Origin: JBICHN01 sp043101845
GTDB lineage: Bacteria > Planctomycetota > Phycisphaerae > Phycisphaerales > UBA5793
Length of the DNA: 64,000 nucleotides
Direction of reading: 5' to 3'
Assembly: GCA_043101845.1 (NCBI GenBank)
Contig: JBICHN010000011.1
Location: forward strand, 1,302,001-1,366,000
Part shown: piece after piece, positions 47,402 to 54,046 of the stretch
Layout of the letters: every line of letters starts with the position of its first letter
How positions within the stretch are numbered: the first letter of the stretch is position 1
Program-made: the position numbers and the translations under genes
Notes under the pieces: model-generated
Seen by the model: only the letters and a program-made list of their open reading frames with translations
Told to the model about the DNA's origin: nothing
Databases searched by the model: none

Positions 47402-47749
47402 ATGGCGGAGGCCGACGAACTTGTCGTGCAAACGGAGTCCACGCCCGACGGGGTCATTCTTCGACCCCAGGGGGACATTGACCTGAGTCGTTCGCCGTCG
47501 TTTCGACGGCGACTCAACGAGGCGCAGACGCGCAAGCCCGGCAAGCTCATCGTGGATCTCGATGAGGTGCCGTACATGGACAGTTCGGGCGTCGCCACCC
47601 TCGTTGAGGCGATGCAGGTGGCGCGGAAGCAGGGGCATCGTCTCGTGCTCTGCAATATGCAGGAGCGCGTTCGTTCGATCTTCGAGATTGCCAAACTCGA
47701 AACGGTCTTCACCATCGTGGATGATGTCGACAAGGCGCGAACGGTCTGA
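47402..47749 (+). CDS. STAS-domain anti-sigma factor antagonist (RsbV family)
   Basis: A 115-residue STAS protein whose phosphorylation by the RsbW-like kinase would release or trap partners. The phospho-acceptor Ser is in VPYMDSSGVATLVEAM (first or second Ser of the pair) and the fold is complete from LVVQTESTPDGVILRP to the C-terminal VDDVDKARTV. It lies between the kinase and an MlaE permease; in Gram-negative bacteria the MlaB subunit of that transporter is also a STAS protein, so either role is possible. Confidence 0.88.
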   Translation: MAEADELVVQTESTPDGVILRPQGDIDLSRSPSFRRRLNEAQTRKPGKLIVDLDEVPYMDSSGVATLVEAMQVARKQGHRLVLCNMQERVRSIFEIAKLETVFTIVDDVDKARTV

Positions 47750-47805
47750 CCGGTCTGTCCGCGCCGGAGAGATTGCTGCGGACAGGCGCCTGAGCCTGGG
47801 GTGGA

Positions 47806-48651
47806 ATGAGCGAAGCGGACGGAGACACTTCGACGCAGAGTCGCCCGCTGCTCGGCGGAGTTGAGGCGATCGGCGCCCGATGGCTGCGCTTTCAGCGCAG
47901 TGTCGGGGGTGTCTGGTTTCTGCTCGTCGACGCCATCTACTGGATCGCCCGCGCGGCCACGAACCGGCGTGTGCGCATCGGTCGCGCGGCGATCGTGAGT
48001 CAGGTAGTGCGCCTCGGGGTGCGATCGATCGGGATCGTCACGCTCCTCTCGGTCTGCATCGGCGCGATCCTGGCGCTGCAGATGGAGCCGCCACTTGAGG
48101 ACTTCGGTCAGGTCGACAAGATCGCGAACATCATCGGTATCGCCGTCTTCCGCGAACTCGGCCCGCTGATCACCGCGGTGGTTCTGACGGGCTTCGCGGG
48201 CGCTGCGGTCGCGGCGGAAATCGGCACGATGGTTGTGGGTGAGGAGATCGAGGCGCTCGAGGCTCATGCGCTCAATCCCATCCGCTTTCTCGTCGTGCCC
48301 CGAGTCATCGCGACAACCTTCTCGACCCTTTGCCTGACGGTGTTCGCGGATGCCGTCGCCGTTCTTGCGGGCATGTTCGTATCGGTGTATGTGCACGGCG
48401 TGTCGGCGGCGCTCTACTGGGAGAACACGAAGTGGCAGGTCGAGATGGCGGATGTCACGACCGGCCTCCTCAAGGCGGTCGTCTTCGGACTGCTCATCGG
48501 GCTGATCTCGTGCTTCAACGGCTTGCGGGTAACGGGCGGCGCCGCGGGCGTCGGTCGTGCGACGACCGACACGGTGGTCGCGTCCATCGTGTCGATCATC
48601 TTCGCCGACCTGATCTTCACGACCTTCTTCTTCGTGACCGGATGGGTGTGA
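47806..48651 (+). CDS. mlaE: MlaE-type ABC transporter permease (lipid transport)
   Basis: A 281-residue integral membrane protein with about five or six helices in the MlaE/YrbE pattern: QVVRLGVRSIGIVTLLSVCIGAILALQ, FRELGPLITAVVLTGFAGAAVAAEIG, EIEALEAHALNPIRFLVVPRVIA and CFNGLRVTGGAAGVGRATTDTV. MlaE homologues move phospholipids between inner and outer membranes with MlaF and MlaD. No mlaF or mlaD is adjacent (next gene is convergent), so its partners are elsewhere. It is last in the lipoprotein-RsbW-STAS operon, 56 bases after the STAS gene. Confidence 0.9.
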   Translation: MSEADGDTSTQSRPLLGGVEAIGARWLRFQRSVGGVWFLLVDAIYWIARAATNRRVRIGRAAIVSQVVRLGVRSIGIVTLLSVCIGAILALQMEPPLEDFGQVDKIANIIGIAVFRELGPLITAVVLTGFAGAAVAAEIGTMVVGEEIEALEAHALNPIRFLVVPRVIATTFSTLCLTVFADAVAVLAGMFVSVYVHGVSAALYWENTKWQVEMADVTTGLLKAVVFGLLIGLISCFNGLRVTGGAAGVGRATTDTVVASIVSIIFADLIFTTFFFVTGWV

Positions 48652-48664
48652 GTGGTCCGAAGCG

Positions 48665-49639
48665 TTACCAGCGGTAACCCACCGGCTGTTCGATCCACGC
48701 GCCGAGGTCGCGCACGAAGATCATCCAGAGAATGCCGAGCGTCACGAGCAACCCGAGAATGAGCGACTCGCGATAGAGGGCGCCGCCGAGCAGCCACGCG
48801 ACGCCGTAGAGACCAATCCATAACGATCCATAGCGTTGGAGCTTCTCGGCCGCAAAGGTGGGACTCGACGCGAAGCGCGCCTTGCTGAATGCGCTGTAAA
48901 TGAAGACCGTGACGGCGAACGCCGGCCATACGAGGCCGTACCACTCATAGGCGTTCCGCCACAGCGGTCCCTCGTGGCCGGCTTGGTAGACGACGGCCAG
49001 CGCGAGCAGAAGGTACCCGATACCGAATCCGATCGCGGTCAGAACGGTCAGCTTCGGTCGCTTCTCCTCGAGTCGATAGACCGCGGCGTTCACCGCCGCG
49101 GCATGAATCATGACGAGGAGCACGGGCCAGATGAAGCGCATGCCCGGGCTCACGATGAGCATGTGAGAACCGTAGATGAGCGCGACCGTGAGCAATCCCA
49201 GACTTGGGACATGCCGCGCCGTCGTGTTGTAGAACAGGATCGACGACGCGCAGAAGACACAGGTTAGAAAGCTCGCCGCCCCGAGCGTCGACGCGGCGAG
49301 CATGGAGACGATGAGTGAACTGAATCCCACGATGGTCGCCGAACGCACGCTGACCCGGCCCGCCGGGATCGGTCGGGACGGCGCAAAGGTCTGGTCGCGT
49401 CGAAAATCGAATACATCGTTCAAGGCTCCGGCGTAAGTCGACATGCCGACGCCGATCGCGGCGGCGAGACCGAGAAGCACCCAGAGCGGCGCCGAATGGA
49501 GCGTCGGATTCGCCGGTTCAAGGTCCTGCGCCGCACGCACCCAGAGGATTACGAACCACAGGCTCGCGACACCCGCGAACGCGTGCGCGAGACGGCTGAT
49601 CTGGACCGTAGAGATAAGGCTGACGATCGCGGGACGCAT
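48665..49639 (-). CDS. UbiA-family prenyltransferase
   Basis: A 324-residue membrane protein with about nine helices. The metal-pyrophosphate motif NDVFDFRRDQ (NDxxDxxxD) lies near residue 75 and the second acidic loop near the middle is YRLEEKRPKL, poorer than the usual DxxxD. Members attach polyprenyl chains to aromatic or heme precursors (ubiquinone, menaquinone, heme O, chlorophyll); which one this is cannot be told here. The ATG at 49639 is chosen because a TATCAT box lies 6 bases before it and the first helix starts right after. It is convergent with the MlaE gene and divergent from ribH. Confidence 0.8.
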   Translation of the reverse strand: MRPAIVSLISTVQISRLAHAFAGVASLWFVILWVRAAQDLEPANPTLHSAPLWVLLGLAAAIGVGMSTYAGALNDVFDFRRDQTFAPSRPIPAGRVSVRSATIVGFSSLIVSMLAASTLGAASFLTCVFCASSILFYNTTARHVPSLGLLTVALIYGSHMLIVSPGMRFIWPVLLVMIHAAAVNAAVYRLEEKRPKLTVLTAIGFGIGYLLLALAVVYQAGHEGPLWRNAYEWYGLVWPAFAVTVFIYSAFSKARFASSPTFAAEKLQRYGSLWIGLYGVAWLLGGALYRESLILGLLVTLGILWMIFVRDLGAWIEQPVGYRW

Positions 49640-49645
49640 GATTCC

Positions 49646-49651
49646 ATGATA
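49646..49651 (-). promoter_or_regulatory. -10-like hexamer, probably leaderless, before the UbiA-family gene
   Basis: TATCAT lies 6 bases before the ATG on the leftward strand; no ribosome site is present between. Confidence 0.35.
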
Positions 49652-49712
49652 CGGTTCGCGGCGCCCGACGGCGTGGAAGGGTTCGAGCCCTGTCGCTACA
49701 GTCGCACCGTCC

Positions 49713-50222
49713 ATGACGATCAACGAGATTCGAATCAAACCCGACGCGTCCGACCTTCGAATTGGCGTCGCTCAGAGCCGGTACCACGGCTGGGCGACCG
49801 ATCGATTGCTGCGCGGCGCCGTCGAGCGCTTCAAGACGCTCGGCGGGCGGGAAGCGTCGCTGCTCGTCGCGCCGGCGAGTGGCGCATGGGAACTTGTGGC
49901 CGTCGCCGCGGCGCTGTGCGAGCGAGATGATCTCGATGGCGTCGTCGCGCTCGGCGTCGTCATTCGAGGCGAGACGCCGCACTTCGACTACATTTGCGAC
50001 GGGGTGACGCGTGGGCTGACGGAGTTGACCGTCAAGACCGGATTACCGATCGGTTTTGGAGTCCTGACCTGCGAGAATCGGGAACAGGTTGAGGCTCGGT
50101 GCGGTGGCGAGGTCGGAAACAAGGGCGCCGAGGCCGTCGACGCGGTCGTGGAGTCGGCGCTGGCGCGCGACGCCATCCGGCGTGTTCAGTTCGAAACGGG
50201 GAGCGGGAGAACTTCCGAGTGA
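49713..50222 (+). CDS. ribH: 6,7-dimethyl-8-ribityllumazine synthase
   Basis: Condenses the pyrimidine and four-carbon precursors of riboflavin. The 169 residues match lumazine synthase: RIGVAQSRYHGWATDRLL, GAWELVAVAAALC (Glu at the phosphate site), VVALGVVIRGETPHFDYIC (with the active-site His) and PIGFGVLTCENREQ. The ending ARCGGEVGNKGAEAVDAV is normal. A TACAGT hexamer lies 10 bases before the ATG and no ribosome site is visible. Its stop codon overlaps the nusB start (GTGA), a pairing seen in many genomes. Confidence 0.95.
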   Translation: MTINEIRIKPDASDLRIGVAQSRYHGWATDRLLRGAVERFKTLGGREASLLVAPASGAWELVAVAAALCERDDLDGVVALGVVIRGETPHFDYICDGVTRGLTELTVKTGLPIGFGVLTCENREQVEARCGGEVGNKGAEAVDAVVESALARDAIRRVQFETGSGRTSE

Positions 50223-50767
50223 GCAGGGATCGACGCGACATTCGACGACTGGCGCTGCAGATGCTCTATCAGATGGATGCGTGCGGCGGCGGCGAACTCG
50301 ACGAGATTCGGGAGTCGCTGATGACCGCGGCCGAGGATCCTTCCGGCAAGTTCGAGGGCGCCTGGAGCGTGCCGACGGTGGATGATCCAACGGCGCATCG
50401 CAAGGCGTTCGACATCGCCCAGGGCGCCTGGGAGACGCACGACGAGGCCGACCGCCTCGCGACTGAAGTCGCGCCCGCGTGGCCAACGGCTCGTCAGCCG
50501 GCGATGGACCGGAATGTCATCCGGTTGTGCTGGTACGAAATGACGAAGGGCGGCGTGCCGCCGAAGGTCGCGGTGAACGAGGCGATCGAACTCGCGAAGG
50601 AGTTCGGCACGGAGCGCAGCGCGCCGTTTCTCAACGGGGTGCTCGACAAGCTTCTGCGGCGCGTCCTTCGAGAGGGCGGGAGCGCAAACGCGGCGACCGC
50701 CGAAACGCCGGCAACGCCCGATGCAGATGAAGTCGAGCACACCGAGTACTGGAGCTCGGAACAGTAA
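50219..50767 (+). CDS. nusB: Transcription antitermination protein NusB
   Basis: Binds NusE and boxA RNA in rRNA antitermination. The 182 residues are all-helical: RRDIRRLALQMLYQMDACGG at the start, PAMDRNVIRLCWYEM in the core and VAVNEAIELAKEFGTERSAPFLNGVLDKLL near the end, all typical. The start is GTG at 50219 overlapping the ribH stop. A C-terminal Ala/Glu tail is extra. The stop TAA overlaps the ftsY ATG (TAATG), so ribH, nusB and ftsY form a tightly coupled operon. Confidence 0.93.
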   Translation: MSRDRRDIRRLALQMLYQMDACGGGELDEIRESLMTAAEDPSGKFEGAWSVPTVDDPTAHRKAFDIAQGAWETHDEADRLATEVAPAWPTARQPAMDRNVIRLCWYEMTKGGVPPKVAVNEAIELAKEFGTERSAPFLNGVLDKLLRRVLREGGSANAATAETPATPDADEVEHTEYWSSEQ

Positions 50768-51690
50768 TGGGACTCTTCAAGTCCACCATCGGCGCCATTC
50801 GCAAGGGCCTCACCCGAACCCGCGACTCGTTCGTGTCCGGGCTCCGCTCGATGCTGCGCGGTCAGAAGCTTTCGGACGAGCTTATCGATGAGCTTGAAGC
50901 GCGTCTCATTCAGGCCGATGTCGGTGTGCGATCCTCGACCGCGATCATCGAAGACCTTCGCGCTGAGTACAAGGCCGGCCGGGTCACGGAAGGCGAGGAG
51001 GTCCTCGATTTCCTCAAGAAGAAGCTCAAGACGATGTGGCCGGAAGCGGACCGGCGTCTCGCCACGGCGGCGAAGAAGCCGACCGTCATTCTTGTCGCAG
51101 GCATCAACGGCGCAGGCAAGACGACGAGCGTGGCGAAGATCGCGAAGAACCTTCGCGACGACGGTCGGAGTGTGCTTCTTGCCGCGTGCGACACCTTTCG
51201 GGCCGGCGCCGTTCACCAGTTGACGATCTGGGCCGACCGACTCGGTGTGGAGATCGTGAAAGGCCAGCAGAACTCCGACCCGGCGTCCGTTGCCTACGAC
51301 GCCTGTGAAGCAGCGCTCGCGCGCGGCGTCGATGTGTTGCTCATCGATACGGCCGGCCGTCTGCACACGCAGGACCCGCTCATGCGGCAGCTCACCAAGA
51401 TTCGCGATGTCGTCGCGAAGAAAATCGACGGGGCGCCCCACGAGGTGCTCCTCGTCCTCGACGCGACGACCGGCCAGAATGCGATTGAGCAGGCGAAGAA
51501 GTTCAAGGAAGCGATCGATGTGACCGGCATCTTCCTCGCCAAGCTCGATGGCACGGCGAAGGGGGGAATCGTCATCGCGATCCGCGAAGCCGTCGACATT
51601 CCCGTCAAGCTCGTCGGCGTCGGCGAGACGCCGAACGATGTCGAGCCCTTCGACCCCGATTCGTTCATCGAATCGATGTTCGCCGCCTGA
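50767..51690 (+). CDS. ftsY: Signal recognition particle receptor FtsY
   Basis: Membrane receptor GTPase that takes ribosomes from SRP to the Sec translocon. The 307 residues are N and G domains without the long acidic A region of E. coli; a short N-terminal amphipathic helix remains. G elements: GINGAGKTTSVAKIAKNL, DTFRAGAVHQLTIWADRL, VLLIDTAGR and AKLDGTAKGG, with the closing GVGETPNDVEPFD. It is the third gene of the ribH operon and ends one base before a convergent membrane gene. Confidence 0.95.
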   Translation: MGLFKSTIGAIRKGLTRTRDSFVSGLRSMLRGQKLSDELIDELEARLIQADVGVRSSTAIIEDLRAEYKAGRVTEGEEVLDFLKKKLKTMWPEADRRLATAAKKPTVILVAGINGAGKTTSVAKIAKNLRDDGRSVLLAACDTFRAGAVHQLTIWADRLGVEIVKGQQNSDPASVAYDACEAALARGVDVLLIDTAGRLHTQDPLMRQLTKIRDVVAKKIDGAPHEVLLVLDATTGQNAIEQAKKFKEAIDVTGIFLAKLDGTAKGGIVIAIREAVDIPVKLVGVGETPNDVEPFDPDSFIESMFAA

Positions 51691-51691
51691 A

Positions 51692-52624
51692 TCAATCGTT
51701 CTCGACCGATTCGATGCCCATGGCGTCAAGAAACCAGGTCTCGCGCGCGAGCGTCGCCTGTTGGGCGAAAGCCGTGCGGTAGCGGATGAGCAGCAGGATC
51801 GAGAGCACGCCGAAGACGAGGACGAAGAGTGCGGCGATGATCCCCGCGGCCACCAGGACGCCGGCGCCGATCGCGCCGAACATCGGCCCGCCGGGAGCCC
51901 CGGCGGTGGTCGTGACCGCCGCGATCGCGAGCATGCCCATCAACGCCACGAGCCCGTAGCCGAACACGAGCCCGCTCATGACGATCACGGTGTTCCGTGC
52001 GAGTTTGGGGTCGGGGATCCGCATTGAAAGTCGGCGCGCGTGAACGATGAGCGCGAAGAACCCGATAAGGCCGAGAATCGAGGCGAGGCCGAGCGCAACC
52101 ATCCCGAGCGGCCGGAGCGCTGCGCTCCCCACGAGCTGCGGCGAGTCGAGGAATGCACTTACAAAGGGACTGATCAAACCCGCCACGGCGCCGGCCCGCG
52201 CGAGACGACGGGCGGAGAGCCGTCCTTCCGGCTGGTTCGCGAGCGCCGGGTCGCGCTCGGTGACCAGCCAGTAGCCGACGAGGGTAATCGAGGCGGTCGT
52301 CAGCCCGAGCGCAAGCTGCGCGAGGGCATCGGTCGCGAGCCCCGACGCGCACCCGAGCACGATCCCGGCGAGGATCGATACGATGAGCCAGTTCGTGCCT
52401 TTTGCGAGGCGTTCAACCCATCGCGGGTCGGCGAAGCGGAGCAGGTCGCCGCGCAGCGATCGGCCCGCTGGCGTGCGACATTCGGGACACACGCCGTCCG
52501 GCGCCAGGCCCCGGAGGTTATAGCCGCACCGGTGACAGCCGAAGTCCCCGGCGAGGCGACCGTCCTCGTCCACCGGAATCTCGTCCGATCCGATTCGATT
52601 CAAATCGATCTCGGTCATGAACAT
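51692..52624 (-). CDS. Multi-helix membrane protein with N-terminal zinc ribbon
   Basis: About 310 residues. The N-terminus holds CHRCGYNLRGLAPDGVCPEC, a four-Cys zinc-ribbon pattern (CxxC...CxxC) typical of planctomycete proteins, followed by about seven hydrophobic helices. The function is unknown. The ATG at 52624 or 52618 are equally possible starts; no ribosome site is seen. It is convergent with ftsY and divergent from rsmA; the short gap to rsmA holds no other gene. Confidence 0.72.
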   Translation of the reverse strand: MFMTEIDLNRIGSDEIPVDEDGRLAGDFGCHRCGYNLRGLAPDGVCPECRTPAGRSLRGDLLRFADPRWVERLAKGTNWLIVSILAGIVLGCASGLATDALAQLALGLTTASITLVGYWLVTERDPALANQPEGRLSARRLARAGAVAGLISPFVSAFLDSPQLVGSAALRPLGMVALGLASILGLIGFFALIVHARRLSMRIPDPKLARNTVIVMSGLVFGYGLVALMGMLAIAAVTTTAGAPGGPMFGAIGAGVLVAAGIIAALFVLVFGVLSILLLIRYRTAFAQQATLARETWFLDAMGIESVEND

Positions 52625-52683
52625 GATGCTAACGAATCGCGATGCGCCTGTCACTTTGACCGTCGGCGGGCAACAATCGTTCG

Positions 52684-53523
52684 ATGCAGTCCCTCACCCA
52701 GATCCGAGCGTATCTCGACGAAGCCGGCGCCACGCCGAAGAAGAAGTTCGGCCAGAACTTTCTCCATGATCAGAACCAGTTGCGCAAGCTCGTGGAGGCG
52801 TCGGGTATCGGAGAGGGGGATGTGGCGCTCGAGGTCGGTCCGGGGACTGGCACGCTGACCGAGGCGCTGCTCGAGAGCGGCGCTCGCGTGGTCGCCTGCG
52901 AGATCGATGACGACATGGTGGGGGTGCTCGCGCGCCATGTCGCGCCGCACTGGCCCGATCGATTGACCATCGTCGAAGGTGATGCGCTCGCGTCCAAACG
53001 ATCACTGAACCCGGCAGTAGTTGAAGCGCTCGATGCGTCGTTCCGGCTCGTCGCGAATCTTCCGTACGGCGCCGCGAGCCCGCTCGTGACCACGCTGCTC
53101 ACCGCGCATCATCCGTCGCTTCCGAACGACGAAACGACCCCGCGGTGTGTTGGGCTGTTCGTCACGGTTCAGAAGGAAGTGGCGGATCGGATTCTCGCGA
53201 CGCCCGGGGGAAAGGACTACGGGCCACTCACGGTCATCTGTCAGGCGCTCGCCCGGGTGGAGCGGGTCAGTGTCCTGCCACCGTCCTGCTTCTGGCCGGC
53301 CCCGAAGGTGACGAGCGCGATGATCGCATTGACGCCGCGCGACCGGATCGAGATCGATCCCGCGCGACTGTCCCGCGGCCTTTCGATGATCTTCCGGTCC
53401 CGACGGAAACAATTGAAGTCGCTCACGCCGAAGTCGATGACCTGGCCCGACGGTGTGCTGCCGACGATGCGGCCGGAACAACTCAGCGTGGACCAACTCG
53501 TCGCCATCTGCGATCAGTTCTGA
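52684..53523 (+). CDS. rsmA: 16S rRNA dimethyladenosine transferase RsmA/KsgA
   Basis: Dimethylates two adjacent adenines in 16S helix 45 and checks small-subunit assembly. The 279 residues have KKKFGQNFLHDQNQLRKLVE, the SAM site LEVGPGTGTLTEALLES, VVACEIDDDMV and motif IV as NLPYGAASPLVTTLL, followed by MFVTVQKEVADRIL-like GLFVTVQKEVADRI. In motif IV the usual NLPYN is NLPYG, so the Asn after the Tyr is replaced. The C-terminal helical domain is complete. No ribosome site is seen. It stands alone. Confidence 0.93.
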   Translation: MQSLTQIRAYLDEAGATPKKKFGQNFLHDQNQLRKLVEASGIGEGDVALEVGPGTGTLTEALLESGARVVACEIDDDMVGVLARHVAPHWPDRLTIVEGDALASKRSLNPAVVEALDASFRLVANLPYGAASPLVTTLLTAHHPSLPNDETTPRCVGLFVTVQKEVADRILATPGGKDYGPLTVICQALARVERVSVLPPSCFWPAPKVTSAMIALTPRDRIEIDPARLSRGLSMIFRSRRKQLKSLTPKSMTWPDGVLPTMRPEQLSVDQLVAICDQF

Positions 53524-53714
53524 TCGCGTGTCTCGTTTGAATTCAGCCTGTCTCAGAATCCTGATGTAGATTTGGGTAAAGAGGGCAAGCGGCGCTCGAC
53601 CCTCGGTCGCAGCGCGCGCACGATCTCTTGATGGAGCGCGAGTGGGTCGCGGCCGCCGGTCGCGAGGCGAGCCATCGGGCGACCGAAACTCAGAGTAAAC
53701 AGGGAGGGATCGTT

Positions 53715-53975
53715 ATGCCACGCAAATCGAACGGCGCTGCGACGGCGCGGCGACGGACCACCGTCACCCGTGCGACGCGGGCGATGGAGACGCCGGCCGT
53801 GACGACGAAGTCGCCGGAGAAGATGAACGAGCGTAAGCCGAATCGTTCGGCCGGCGGCAAGGTGACGCGGGAGCAGATCGCCGCAAAGGCGTACGAACTC
53901 TGGCAGACGCGCGGGGGGGAGGCGGATTTCAACTGGTACGAGGCGGAGCGGATGCTCAACGGACCAGCACGCTGA
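53715..53975 (+). CDS. DUF2934-domain protein
   Basis: An 86-residue basic protein. The C-terminal half, TREQIAAKAYELWQTRGG, EADFNWYEAERML, is the DUF2934 pattern, common in Planctomycetes and proteobacterial stress-linked genes. The N-terminal half is Arg/Thr/Ala-rich and disordered, with nucleic-acid-like composition (ATARRRTTVTRATR). The ATG at 53715 has GGAGGG just upstream; longer starts lack it. No function is known. It stands alone between rsmA and the convergent end of uvrA. Confidence 0.78.
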   Translation: MPRKSNGAATARRRTTVTRATRAMETPAVTTKSPEKMNERKPNRSAGGKVTREQIAAKAYELWQTRGGEADFNWYEAERMLNGPAR

Positions 53976-54026
53976 TCGACGACTCAACCGGTTGAATTGA
54001 TCAGGACGACAAGGCTCGCGTTCCGA

Positions 54027-54046
54027 CTCGCCGGTCAGCCGGCGAG
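54027..54046 (-). other. Hairpin carrying the uvrA stop codon in its loop
   Basis: An 8-base-pair perfect stem (CTCGCCGG with CCGGCGAG) closes on a CTGA loop on the leftward strand, and the TGA of that loop is the uvrA stop codon. No T-run follows. A second palindrome, TCAACCGGTTGA, lies at 53984-53995. Together they may block exonucleases or end transcription weakly. Confidence 0.4.
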
